Positions 8,615 to 17,134 of a stretch of DNA of 64,000 nucleotides are shown here, piece after piece. Numbering within the stretch: the stretch's first letter is position 1; every line of letters begins with the position of its first letter. The position numbers and the translations under genes are program-made. This stretch comes from JAJEFO01 sp022819605 (GTDB taxonomy: Bacteria; Pseudomonadota; Alphaproteobacteria; Rhodobacterales; Rhodobacteraceae). The DNA is taken from assembly GCA_965221545.1 (NCBI GenBank), contig OZ244901.1:1612001-1676000 (forward strand), read 5' to 3'. The notes under the pieces are model-generated. The model did no database searches. It had not been told where the DNA came from and saw only the letters and a list, made by a program, of their open reading frames with translations.

Positions 8615-10083
8615 GCGCATATGACGAACTGATGGCGTTTCAACGCGAGACCGAAGCGTTGGGCCAGATCATGGGACGGCTGTCCTGGGACCAGGAAACC
8701 GTCATGCCGTCCGGTGCAGGCGAGCAGAGAGCGGAGGAAGTCGCCGCCCTCGAAGGCGTCCTGCACCGTCGGCGCACCGAAGCCCGCATCGGAGACTGGC
8801 TTGAAGCGGCGCGCCCGGCAGACGAAGTGCAATGTCGGCAGGTCGAGTTGATTCGCCGAAACTACGAACGCAACCTGCGCGTTCCCGAGGCGCTTTCCGC
8901 AGCGCTCGCGCGAACCGGATCTATTTCGCGGCGCGTATGGGCCGAGGCGCGGCGGACGGACGACTTTGGCCTGTTCGCGCCGATGCTTGGCGAGGTCGTG
9001 GCGCTGGTGCGCGAGAAGGCGGCGGCGCTTGCCGACGGCGGCAATCTCTATGACGCCCTGCTCGATGGATTCGAACCAGAGATGACCGAGGTTGAGCTTG
9101 ACAGGATGTTCGGCGCGCTGCGCCCGCGCCTCGTGAACTTGCGCGATCGCATCATGGGCTCGGAGCGAATGGTTCCGGAACTCGATCACGATTTTGACGA
9201 ATCAGGCCAGCTCCGGCTTTCGGCCGAGCTTGCAGAGGTGTTCGGCTATGACAGGACGCGCGGCCGCATAGACAAGGCGGTGCATCCATTTTCTTCCGGA
9301 TCCGGCCTTGACGTGCGAATCACGATGCGGACGGATGCGAGGGATCCGTTCAATTGCATCTATTCGACGATCCACGAAGCCGGCCATGCCTGCTACGAGC
9401 AGGGAATCGATCGGGCCTATCTCCTGACGCCGCTTGGTGACGGCGTGTCAACGGGCGTGCACGAAAGCCAGAGCCGCATCTACGAGAACCAGATCGGCCG
9501 CAGCAGGGAATTCACCGGCTGGCTCTTCCGGAGAATGCGGGATATTTTCGGGGACTTCGGCATCGCGGACGAGGATTCGTTTTTCGCCACGGTCAACAGG
9601 TTTTCTTCCGGATTCATCCGGACAGAGGCGGACGAAGTCGATTACAATCTCCACGTGTTGCTCCGGTTTGACCTGGAGCGCGACCTGGTCAACGGGCGGC
9701 TCGAGGCCGGTGATGCAAGTGATGCGTGGAACGAGAGATTCCAGGCAGATTTCGGTGTCGGCGTCGACAAGCCGTCCAATGGTGTTCTGCAGGACGTGCA
9801 CTGGTCCGAGGGCCTCATGGGCTATTTCCCGACCTACACGCTGGGCAACGTCTATGCGGGCTGTCTGCACGCTGCCATGAAGCGCGAGGTGTCCGGATTG
9901 GGCGAAGCGTTGGCGGAGGGCGAGACTGAGCCCGCCCGTCGCTGGCTCGGCGAGCGCATCCACCGCTTTGGCGGCCTGTTGAAGCCCCGCGACCTCATGG
10001 AGCGCGCGATTGGGGAAGCGCCCTCGGAAGCTCCCCTTCTCGACTATCTCGACGCGAAGTTCGGCGAGATCTACTGCACGTAG
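8611..10083 (+). CDS. Carboxypeptidase Taq, M32 metallopeptidase
   Basis: Zinc carboxypeptidase of family M32, 490 residues and the full normal length. The HEXXH motif appears as STIHEAGHACYEQG, with a downstream glutamate in GVHESQSRIYENQIGRS acting as third ligand. The substrate-binding segments DVRITMR and IRTEADEVDYNLH are also typical. The family removes C-terminal residues from peptides in the cytoplasm. It is translationally coupled to ctaA through an ATGA overlap, a pairing that seems to be operon convenience rather than shared function. Confidence 0.93.
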   Translation: MSAYDELMAFQRETEALGQIMGRLSWDQETVMPSGAGEQRAEEVAALEGVLHRRRTEARIGDWLEAARPADEVQCRQVELIRRNYERNLRVPEALSAALARTGSISRRVWAEARRTDDFGLFAPMLGEVVALVREKAAALADGGNLYDALLDGFEPEMTEVELDRMFGALRPRLVNLRDRIMGSERMVPELDHDFDESGQLRLSAELAEVFGYDRTRGRIDKAVHPFSSGSGLDVRITMRTDARDPFNCIYSTIHEAGHACYEQGIDRAYLLTPLGDGVSTGVHESQSRIYENQIGRSREFTGWLFRRMRDIFGDFGIADEDSFFATVNRFSSGFIRTEADEVDYNLHVLLRFDLERDLVNGRLEAGDASDAWNERFQADFGVGVDKPSNGVLQDVHWSEGLMGYFPTYTLGNVYAGCLHAAMKREVSGLGEALAEGETEPARRWLGERIHRFGGLLKPRDLMERAIGEAPSEAPLLDYLDAKFGEIYCT

Positions 10084-10286
10084 AGTGACTTTGCCGGACA
10101 GCGCCTCCGGCTTGATGCGGGCGGCGGCTTCGGGTTCCGTCAACCATTTTCGGATGCCCATCAAGGAAGGTCGCCGGCCGACATCGCTGAACATTGGGTG
10201 CACACGTCTGCCGGCGGGGGTGCATCGGCGAAGATGCAGCACTGCCCCGATCGCCCGCTGTCAGGACGAAAGGTCGGCCCAGGTGC

Positions 10287-11294
10287 TCAACCGCCCGTGT
10301 GGCTCATGTGACGGCTGACCTGTCCGTCCGCGCGCTGGCGCGAATAATCGAAGTCGTGGCCCTTTGGCTTGCGCCCGATGGCTGCCCGAATCGCGTCATC
10401 CAGCAGCCCGTCGCTCTCCGAGGCCCGAAGAGGAGCTCGGAGGTCCGCCATGTCCTCCTGTCCGAGGCACATGTAGAGTTCGCCGGTGCACGTCAGTCGC
10501 ACCCGGTTGCACGATTCGCAGAAGTTGTGCGTCAGGGGCGTGATGAAGCCCACTTGCTGGCCAGTCTCCTCGACGCGCACGTATCGTGCGGGCCCTCCAG
10601 TCCGGTGGGCCAGGTCGACAAGCGTGTAGTGCTCTTCGAGACGGCTGCGCAGATCCTTCAGGCTCCAGTATTGGCCAACGCGGTCTTCGCCGCCGAGGTC
10701 GCCCATAGGCATGACCTCGATGAAGGTCAGGTCCATGTCACGTGAAGCGCACCATTCCGCTAGCCGAAAGAGCTCGTCTTCATTGAATCCCTTGAGCGCA
10801 ACCGTATTGATCTTGACGCGCAGCCCGGCATTCTGCGCCGCATCAATGCCGTTCAGCACCTGGGGCAGGCGACCCCAGCGAGTGACGCGGGCGAACTTCT
10901 CCTCGTCCAGCGTGTCAAGCGAGACGTTTATTCGCCTCACTCCGGCATCGACAAGGTCATCCGCAAACCGTGCGAGCTGGCTGCCATTGGTCGTGACGGT
11001 CAGTTCCTTGAGGGCGCCCCGCTCCACGTGTCTGGTCATGGCGCGGAAAAACGTGAGAATGTCGCGCCTGACGAGAGGTTCGCCGCCGGTGATCCTGAGT
11101 TTCTTGACGCCCAGGCGAATGAATGCCGAGCACATCCGGTCCAGCTCTTCAAGAGTCAGCAGATCCCGCTTCGGCAGGAATGTCATGTGTTCCGACATGC
11201 AATACACGCAACGGAAATCGCAGCGGTCAGTGACCGAAACGCGCAAATACGTGATTGCGCGCTGAAACGGATCTATGAGAGGCGCGTCTGGCAT
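10287..11294 (-). CDS. moaA: GTP 3',8-cyclase
   Basis: Radical SAM enzyme for the first step of molybdenum cofactor synthesis. The CX3CX2C motif is CDFRCVYC near residue 28, the SAM-binding GGE is in RITGGEPLVRR, and the C-terminal second cluster motif is FCESCNRVRLTCTGELYMCL. 335 residues ending in a GG dipeptide (SHTGG), as in active MoaA proteins. The coding bases for residues 3-19 are nearly duplicated at 14052-14100. It stands apart from other moa genes here but could serve the molybdenum hydroxylase at 20.4 kb. Confidence 0.95.
   Translation of the reverse strand: MPDAPLIDPFQRAITYLRVSVTDRCDFRCVYCMSEHMTFLPKRDLLTLEELDRMCSAFIRLGVKKLRITGGEPLVRRDILTFFRAMTRHVERGALKELTVTTNGSQLARFADDLVDAGVRRINVSLDTLDEEKFARVTRWGRLPQVLNGIDAAQNAGLRVKINTVALKGFNEDELFRLAEWCASRDMDLTFIEVMPMGDLGGEDRVGQYWSLKDLRSRLEEHYTLVDLAHRTGGPARYVRVEETGQQVGFITPLTHNFCESCNRVRLTCTGELYMCLGQEDMADLRAPLRASESDGLLDDAIRAAIGRKPKGHDFDYSRQRADGQVSRHMSHTGG
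11239..11287. repeat. Copy 1 of 49-bp direct repeat (within moaA 5' end)
   Basis: This segment, encoding moaA residues 3-19, matches 14052-14100 at 45 of 49 positions in the same orientation. The 26-base core from ATACGTGATT to CGGAT is identical. The two copies bracket about 2.8 kb that holds the EF-G-like gene and an IS4-type remnant. Confidence 0.9.
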
Positions 11295-11766
11295 GGAGTG
11301 AAGTTAGGCCGCGAGACGCGTTTCCGCAAGTGGGAAGCGAGTACGGGCACAGCGGTCGCAAGGCCATCGCGCCTGGCTTCTTCATGGCCCCGCACCCAGG
11401 TCGTGCCAGCTTGCGACACGGCAGGATTGGCTACAAGTTGTGCAAGGTGCAATTGGCGGCGTTCCGTTCCACCGCTTGGATCCAGAGCACAGGCCGAACT
11501 GGTTTCATACGGCATGGCACTGTTCTCGCCCTTGATGATCGGCCGCGAATGCCGTCCTGCCCTGAAGTCCTTTCAGGCGACCGTTCGCGGGCAGACTTCG
11601 ACAGAACGCAGCGACCCAACCGTGTGTGTCTGCGACCCAAGGCGTTGAGAGCAGCATAGGATGGTCCCAAGTTCGACCGTGTATCTGGCCTGTTGGCCCA
11701 GCCGGCGAAAACAAGCGAGAGGGAACAGCTCTTGTGACCGCCTAGTGCTGAGGGACCGCCCCGACT
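11295..11766. other. Gene-free interval between moaA and EF-G-like gene
   Basis: 472 bases without a convincing gene on either strand. Reading frames are short and lack recognisable motifs or good ribosome binding sites. moaA (minus strand) must be transcribed from a promoter near its left edge. No terminator-like hairpin with a T-tract was seen. Confidence 0.5.
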
Positions 11767-13749
11767 TTATCGACGCGCGTTTTCCTTGGCGCGTGCCTCG
11801 ACGATTTCATCGGCTTCGCGACCGTACAATTCCTGAAAATGCGCAAAGTCAGCTTCGTACCTGCCAACACCCTGGGTTGCCGACCTAAGATTGTTGATCA
11901 GGCCTTCCAGGGAAGTACCGGGCATGAGTGCACGAACAACATCCCAGCCCTCTGCATCGGCTTCACGATCAAATCCAAGAATCTGGCCGCGCATGGACGA
12001 GATCATCGGATTGAGAGCGCCCGTAAAAACAGATGGCGCCCGGAACCGGACCTCGAATGTCGGTTCCAGCAATACCGGCTGTGCCTTGCTCAATCCTTCG
12101 GAAACTCCGCCGCGGCCGGCGATCCTGAAAGCCATGTCTGACGAATCGACCGAATGGTGCTGGCCGTCGTACAACTGGACCAGCACATCAATGACAGGGA
12201 ATCCAAGCGGTCCTCGCGCCATGGCCTCTTCGGCGCCCAACTTAACCGCGGGAATGTAGTTCCTGGGGACCGATCCACCATGAATCTTCTCCGAAAAGGC
12301 GAAACCGTCTCCACGCTTGGCAGGCCCAACCGTCAGCTTGACGTCGGCAAACTGTCCCGCACCCCCTGACTGTTTCTTGTGACGGAAGTGTATGTCGGTC
12401 TTCCGAGTAATCGTTTCCCGATAGTGGGCAACGAACGATCCGGTGTCCGTTTCGACACCGAAGACATCGGACAGTGTCTGCTGGATTCTTCGTAGATGCT
12501 GCGATCCCTGGGTGCCAAGGATGACTTGGCCGCTCTCCTGGTCGAGAATCACCTTCAGCGACAGGTCTTCCGCGGCAATCTGGTGCAACGATTCAGAAAG
12601 CTTGACTTCATCCCGATCGTTCATCGCTGAAATGGACCGGTTCCAGACCGCGGGAAATGGCTTGTACCATTCGGGGGATTCGATCTGACCGGAATCGGAA
12701 TACAGGCATCCGGCATTCAGATGGTCCGACTTCACGGCCGCGGCGACCCCGCCGGCATCGATAGACTTTTTGGCAGAAGGCCTCTCTCCGAATGGCTCGA
12801 CCAGCCCGCCTATCGAATTTCCGCCGACCGTTGCTCCCGAACTCAATTCGTCAGCAAAACTGCGCAGCCAGACAAACTTGCCCACGTGCTTCCGGGTGCG
12901 GCTCATGAATGCGGATGCGACAGCGCCGTTCAGGCGGGAAGACGTGTCACCGGGCTGGGGCGCTTCGTGGCGGAGGGCTTTCATCAACCGGCGGATGCCG
13001 TTTCCGGACGCGGCGGATCCGAAAAAGGCCGGGACCGTCAGATTCTCGGCAAGTGTCCGCGCGCAGATTCCGTAAACCGCACCCGTCGCGGGCGTTCGAT
13101 CTTCAATTATTTCCTCGAGAAGCCAGTCATCGTGTTCCGAAAGGGTTTCAAGCAGTTCTTCACGACCCTCTGCCTGCCTGTCCTGAAGTTCATCCGGCAC
13201 CTCGATGAGTTCGGACGGTTCACCATCTCGATAACGCCAGGCCCGGTCGGACACGAGATCGACCGCGCCGACGACACGTTCACCATCACGAATTGGAACC
13301 TGCCTCAGGATGATCGGATTGGCAGAATAGGATTGAATGGCAGACATGATGCTGCGGGCGTCGTGGCGGCACTCGTCAATACGGTTCACGAAGACAAAGT
13401 GAGGAACGTTGCCCGTCTCGGCGAGACGAATCCAGGGCGCAGCAAGGACGGCCTGGTCGGGGTCAGGAGACGCTACGATGACGACGGCGTCGGCACAGAG
13501 AATGGCATCAAGCGCAGTTTGAGCAAACTCGAGCGATCCCGGGCAGTCCAGTGCGACCCAGTCTTCACCGAGGTAGGAAAATTCCGCGCAGCGCAGGTCG
13601 ACAGGCGGTGCGGCAGGCGGCCTTTTGCCTTCGAGCATTGTCATCTGGTCTATGAGTTCGGACTTGCCAACTGCTGACGGTCCGATGACAGCGATACATC
13701 TAGTAATCTTTGATCCTCCTATATCCGGATATTTCAGACAGCGCGCCAC
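11767..13749 (-). CDS. EF-G-like translational GTPase (alphaproteobacterial second EF-G)
   Basis: About 650-residue EF-G paralogue of the kind found in Rhizobiales and Rhodobacterales; its role on the ribosome is unknown. It has all EF-G-like domains, with a domain IV/V run including GGAGQFADVKL and SVPRNYIPAVKLGAEEAM. The G domain is unusual. G1 is GPSAVGKS and G3 is DCPGSLEF, not DTPGHVDF. G4 is VNRID instead of NKMD, and the switch I RGITI sequence is missing. GTG 13749 is the first possible start. However, a perfect AGGAGG (13715-13720) lies seven bases upstream of an in-frame ATT at 13707, which may be the real start. Confidence 0.8.
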   Translation of the reverse strand: MARCLKYPDIGGSKITRCIAVIGPSAVGKSELIDQMTMLEGKRPPAAPPVDLRCAEFSYLGEDWVALDCPGSLEFAQTALDAILCADAVVIVASPDPDQAVLAAPWIRLAETGNVPHFVFVNRIDECRHDARSIMSAIQSYSANPIILRQVPIRDGERVVGAVDLVSDRAWRYRDGEPSELIEVPDELQDRQAEGREELLETLSEHDDWLLEEIIEDRTPATGAVYGICARTLAENLTVPAFFGSAASGNGIRRLMKALRHEAPQPGDTSSRLNGAVASAFMSRTRKHVGKFVWLRSFADELSSGATVGGNSIGGLVEPFGERPSAKKSIDAGGVAAAVKSDHLNAGCLYSDSGQIESPEWYKPFPAVWNRSISAMNDRDEVKLSESLHQIAAEDLSLKVILDQESGQVILGTQGSQHLRRIQQTLSDVFGVETDTGSFVAHYRETITRKTDIHFRHKKQSGGAGQFADVKLTVGPAKRGDGFAFSEKIHGGSVPRNYIPAVKLGAEEAMARGPLGFPVIDVLVQLYDGQHHSVDSSDMAFRIAGRGGVSEGLSKAQPVLLEPTFEVRFRAPSVFTGALNPMISSMRGQILGFDREADAEGWDVVRALMPGTSLEGLINNLRSATQGVGRYEADFAHFQELYGREADEIVEARAKENARR

Positions 13750-13799
13750 TACTGTCTAATGAAAAGCTGGACAGATTCAATTGCTTGCTTTGGCCGTCC

Positions 13800-14051
13800 G
13801 ACTGATTCTGATGTTCTTCCGTGTCAAGCATTTGATTAAAATGGGTTTTCTAGGAGTTCGTGAGACTCAGATTCTGCAGGATTTTGTGAGGACATTCCTC
13901 GATTTTCAGATGGCTGCGCATGATCGCGACGATCACGTAGACCGACGCAGCGATCCAGGTCCGCTCTTCGCGGCGTTCTCCGAGGTGCCGAAGAATGATT
14001 CGATCCGAAGGTGCTGCTTGATCCACCTAAGGTGCAGCTTGACCCACATCA
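13800..14051 (-). pseudogene. IS4-family transposase C-terminal remnant
   Basis: Reading the minus strand, one frame gives WIKQHLRIESFFGTSENA and the next frame continues with WIAASVYVIVAIMRSHL and ILQNLSLT. Together these resemble the C-terminal end of IS4-type transposases (WIKQHLRIKxFFGTSENAVKTQIW then VYVLVAI...LQILS). A frameshift near 13966 separates the parts and the N-terminal domain is absent, so this is a dead fragment. It ends exactly where the second moaA-like repeat begins (about 14052). Confidence 0.65.
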
Positions 14052-14100
14052 ACACGCAGATACGTGATTGCGCGCTGAAACGGATCCATGAGTGGCGCGT
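14052..14100. repeat. Copy 2 of 49-bp direct repeat (orphan moaA 5' end)
   Basis: Near copy of moaA codons 3-19 (45 of 49 bases identical). On the minus strand it still encodes APLMDPFQRAITYLRV before running into the IS4-type remnant. There is no rest of a moaA gene after it, so it is either the residue of a disrupted ancestral moaA or an attachment-like duplication. Confidence 0.85.
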
Positions 14101-14165
14101 TACCTGCGCTATCCGCGCGGGAGCCGCAACCTCGGGGTGCGGCGGGGAACCTCGATCGCATGCGC

Positions 14166-15422
14166 CTATTTTGCCAATGTGTTCTGGATTGTCCGGCATC
14201 GCGCGTGGATCGCCTCCATCACGTCGTCGAGCACGGCGTGAGGTCCAGCCGGCATCGCCGCGACCTCGTCAGCCGTGGCAGTCAGCTCTGCCTGAACCTG
14301 ACTGGCCAATTGGTCGACGCGCGCGCGCGCCCGGCGGGGCGCCAGTCCGCAGGCCTCGGCTTCGCGCGCCCAGTGACGGCCTTCAATATACCCGCCATCG
14401 CGCTTGCCGCCGACATCGAGCGCGAGGTTGCGCGTGATGCTTGCCCAGACCGCGGCGCACATCACGTCGTAGAGCGGGGCAAGCTGCACGCCGTCGGCAT
14501 TCAAGAGCAGCGAGTGGTTTTTCATATGCGCATCGGTGTTGCAGCAGAGCACGTTGAAGACCAGCATGTCCCAAAGCTGCATGACCTCGGTGCCGCCACC
14601 GGCCGCGCGCAGACGGTCCATCATGCGCGCGAAACTCCCCTTCGCAGCGCGATATTGCGAGTGCTGGTATTTCGCCGCCGGCGGCAAGCCAAGCGCCTGG
14701 CAGAAGTCCTCCTGGTGTAACCGGCGTAAGCTATCGCCGTTCTGCAGGCGATCATGGCGCTGCACCAGCAGGTAACTCCGCGCCCCCGCGCAGCCCGTTG
14801 TGACCGAGGCAGCGGGTAGCCCCACCCGCCGCGCAAGCGTCAAGCAAAAGGCCTCATTCTGCACGCTGCCGTGGAGGCGCTCGCGACTGTCGGGCTTCAG
14901 AACATGACCCGATGGTGCACCATCGATGGGGATGGCAAGCTGACCATCGTCGAGCAGGCGCACGGAGAGCTTGGATTGCACGCCCGCGAGCGACATCGAC
15001 ACGCCTTCTTCGCCCGCCAGGTACGGCTTGGCAGGCAAGTCATTGAGAATGCGCTCGAGGTCGGCTTCCGAGGCAATCGGGAGTACTGTGCATGCCGTCG
15101 TGCCGCGTTCGGAAAATGACAGGGCGCCAGAGGTATCTCGCCCCACCTTGCCTAGCAGGGCGAGCACGTCGGTATGCGGCACATCGAGAATCCGCGCCAT
15201 CATGCGGAGATCATCGTCATCTTCGGGCAGCAGATTGATCAGCCAGGGCGCGAGAATGTCCCACTCGAAGTCTCGGTTTGAGAGCGGCAGCGTTGTAGAC
15301 ACCGGGAAAGCGCCCGGCAGTGTCAGCCAGTCCGTCGCATAACGAAAGACCGGGGCTGTATCCGCCGCGGTGTCGATTGTACCGACGAGGTGTCGTTCGA
15401 AGAAGATGTCCACGCGGTTCAC
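14166..15422 (-). CDS. hipA: HipA-type serine/threonine kinase toxin
   Basis: About 418-residue HipA-family kinase. HipA of E. coli phosphorylates glutamyl-tRNA synthetase and causes dormancy; the target here is unknown. The N-terminal HipA_N domain runs to about residue 105. The phosphate-loop region is EGVSMSLAGVQSKLSVRL, the ATP-contact segment is SGHVLKPD, and the catalytic loop is NTDAHMKNHSLL followed by LAPLYDV. GTG 15422 overlaps the hipB stop (GTGTGA), so translation is coupled to hipB. An alternative GTG three codons later is possible. All key residues look intact. Confidence 0.88.
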   Translation of the reverse strand: MNRVDIFFERHLVGTIDTAADTAPVFRYATDWLTLPGAFPVSTTLPLSNRDFEWDILAPWLINLLPEDDDDLRMMARILDVPHTDVLALLGKVGRDTSGALSFSERGTTACTVLPIASEADLERILNDLPAKPYLAGEEGVSMSLAGVQSKLSVRLLDDGQLAIPIDGAPSGHVLKPDSRERLHGSVQNEAFCLTLARRVGLPAASVTTGCAGARSYLLVQRHDRLQNGDSLRRLHQEDFCQALGLPPAAKYQHSQYRAAKGSFARMMDRLRAAGGGTEVMQLWDMLVFNVLCCNTDAHMKNHSLLLNADGVQLAPLYDVMCAAVWASITRNLALDVGGKRDGGYIEGRHWAREAEACGLAPRRARARVDQLASQVQAELTATADEVAAMPAGPHAVLDDVMEAIHARCRTIQNTLAK

Positions 15423-15679
15423 ACCTCCGGCAGCCTGGAGGATGTACGGGGCCGTTCTTCGAAGAGGCTCGAGAGCCTGACGCCCAGAGCTTCCGCTGCA
15501 GCCAGTGCCGGGCCGATGTAACTCGTGCCCTTGCCGCGTTCGAGCTCGCTGACAAAGCGGCGGTTTGTGCCGATCATTGCGGCCAGATCTTCTTGGGTCA
15601 GCCCGAGCGCCTTGCGGCGACGTCGGACGCCATCTCCGAACTCCTGCGCGAGGCGCAATTCTGCCAGTTTCAAGTCCAT
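15419..15679 (-). CDS. hipB: HipB-type XRE antitoxin and autorepressor
   Basis: 86-residue helix-turn-helix protein. The HTH spans about residues 15-60: GDGVRRRRKALGLTQEDLAAMIGTNRRFVSELERGKG, followed by a short C-terminal tail. HipB proteins neutralise HipA and repress their own promoter. Its stop overlaps the hipA start. Three 16-bp operator-like repeats lie directly upstream at a constant pitch. ATG 15679 is the only reasonable start. Confidence 0.88.
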   Translation of the reverse strand: MDLKLAELRLAQEFGDGVRRRRKALGLTQEDLAAMIGTNRRFVSELERGKGTSYIGPALAAAEALGVRLSSLFEERPRTSSRLPEV

Positions 15680-15695
15680 TGCGACAAGCGCTCCT

Positions 15696-15789
15696 GTTAC
15701 AAGACGGTATCGCAGTCGCGGTGTTGGGATGCGTGATACCGATCTGTAGCTTTTCTGGCTGCGTATTGCCAGAGTTACAAGTCTGTATC
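15696..15789. promoter_or_regulatory. hipBA operator array: three 16-bp sites at 39-bp pitch
   Basis: Three related 16-mers lie upstream of hipB: GTTACAAGACGGTATC (15696-15711), GATACCGATCTGTAGC (15735-15750) and GTTACAAGTCTGTATC (15774-15789). The middle one is inverted; each has an imperfect GATAC-N6-GTARC dyad. Start-to-start distance is 39 bases both times. A fourth half-site GTAAC falls at 15824-15828, in the same 39-bp register. The first site is 17 bases from the hipB ATG, so the array very probably binds HipB. Confidence 0.8.
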
Positions 15790-15828
15790 ATTTTGCGCTT
15801 GTGGAGCTAAATTAGAGTGATGCGTAAC

Positions 15829-16048
15829 ACTGGGTTGGGGCGTGGGTGGCGCGACCCGTGGGCGCGACCGGTCCGGACCAGGACGCGCGGCGGGGCAACC
15901 CGGCATGACGGGTATGCCTAGCGCATTGTGCCATAACATAATTTAGCAAAACGATCAAATTAGACAAACTATAGTATTGCACTTATTTCAAAAATACCAT
16001 ATCAGAACATTACAAACTTCTCCAATATGCAGATCCATTGGTTGGCAA
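15829..16048. promoter_or_regulatory. AT-rich promoter region of the mobile mystery pair
   Basis: The 220 bases before mobile mystery protein A contain a markedly AT-rich stretch (about 15936-16020), unlike the surrounding GC-rich DNA. It probably contains the promoter, although no single -35/-10 pair stands out. No dyad of operator quality was seen. Confidence 0.4.
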
Positions 16049-16510
16049 ATGTCCTTCTCACGCACGAAACAAAGGCAGGCAGAAGCTAAAGTCAGTCAGG
16101 CCGCCCAATCGGCCCAGGCGTTCACTAAACCGGTGGGTGGCTGGATCGTGACCTTTCAGGAGGCAATCGGCATAGGCGTTTCCGCTCTTGCCGAACGGTT
16201 GGGTGTGTCCCGCAACAGCGTCTACAGTTCCGTCCAGAATGAGCGGGCGGGGACCATCTCGCTGAACCAGCTCGAAAAGACTGCCGAGGCCATGGGCGGC
16301 AAGCTCGTCTACGCGATTATCCCCCGCGAGGGTTCGGTCGAAGAGATTGTCATGGCCCAGGCCCGCAAGAAGGCCAGACGCATCGTCCAGCGCACCCGCA
16401 CGCATATGGCCCTGGAAGGGCAGACAGAGGGATTGCGCAGCCAGGAGGAGATGATCGAGGAGTTGGCAAGCGAAATCGCGCGGGAAATGCCGAGGGACTT
16501 CTGGAAGTGA
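16049..16510 (+). CDS. Mobile mystery protein A (HTH, antitoxin-like)
   Basis: 153-residue protein matching the mobile mystery protein A family (TIGR02612), a DNA-binding partner of a Fic protein. The helix-turn-helix is at about residues 45-85 (GVSALAERLGVSRNSVYSSVQNERAGTISLNQL), followed by YAIIPREGSVEE and a charged C-terminal helix. It probably acts as antitoxin and repressor of the Fic partner. ATG 16049 begins the conserved MSFSRTKQRQAEAK region. Its stop overlaps the GTG of the next gene (GTGA). Confidence 0.82.
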   Translation: MSFSRTKQRQAEAKVSQAAQSAQAFTKPVGGWIVTFQEAIGIGVSALAERLGVSRNSVYSSVQNERAGTISLNQLEKTAEAMGGKLVYAIIPREGSVEEIVMAQARKKARRIVQRTRTHMALEGQTEGLRSQEEMIEELASEIAREMPRDFWK

Positions 16511-17112
16511 CCTTCGAACTGCACGAATCCGGCGGCGCGACCCCGCTCACGCCTGACGAGTTGCGCGGACTCAAGGCCAGGCACATCACAACGCGCGGCG
16601 AGCTCAACGAGCTGGAAGGCGAGAACATCATCGAGGGCCTGAGCTGGCTGGAACGGCGGCCGAAGTCCGTCGATGTCCTGACCGACGATGCCGTGCGTGA
16701 GGTCCACAAGCGCCTGTTCGGCAAGGTCTGGGACTGGGCAGGCGCCTACAGGCAAGACGAGAAGAACATTGGCGTGCCTGTCTGGCAAATCTCGACCGAG
16801 ATGCGTACCTGCCTCGACGACGCCCGGTACTGGCGCGAGAACGGCACATACGAACCGCTGGAAGCCACCGCACGCTTCCACCACAAACTGGTCTGGGTCC
16901 ACCCCTTTGCGAATGGAAACGGACGCTGGGCGCGGATCATGGCCGATGCATACCTGGCCACAATCGATCCCGGCCTTTTCCTCGATTGGTCAGGAGGCGG
17001 TGCGCTGATCGCCGACAGCGACCACCGTGCGCGGTACATCGCGGCGCTGCGGGCGGCAGACAGGTTTGAGATTGGGCCGCTGGTTGAGTTGGTGAGAAAG
17101 ATGGCTGCTTGA
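16507..17112 (+). CDS. Mobile mystery protein B (Fic-domain toxin-like)
   Basis: 201-residue Fic protein of the mobile mystery protein B family (TIGR02613). The catalytic Fic motif is intact: VHPFANGNGRWAR, preceded by FGKVWDWAGAYRQDEKNIGVP. Fic enzymes transfer AMP or related groups to target proteins. No inhibitory S/TxxxE/DG helix is evident, so control probably comes from partner A. It starts at GTG 16507, overlapping gene A. Such pairs sit on integrative elements, consistent with the adjacent hipBA and IS remnant. Confidence 0.85.
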   Translation: MTFELHESGGATPLTPDELRGLKARHITTRGELNELEGENIIEGLSWLERRPKSVDVLTDDAVREVHKRLFGKVWDWAGAYRQDEKNIGVPVWQISTEMRTCLDDARYWRENGTYEPLEATARFHHKLVWVHPFANGNGRWARIMADAYLATIDPGLFLDWSGGGALIADSDHRARYIAALRAADRFEIGPLVELVRKMAA

Positions 17113-17134
17113 AACCGGCGAGAGGGCACGGACT

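Noticed and set aside
10084..10286. Riboswitch or RNA element between the M32 peptidase and moaA ends
   Set aside because: Sequence has GC-rich hairpins but no recognisable cobalamin, moco or TPP core, and it lies at the 3' ends of two convergent genes.
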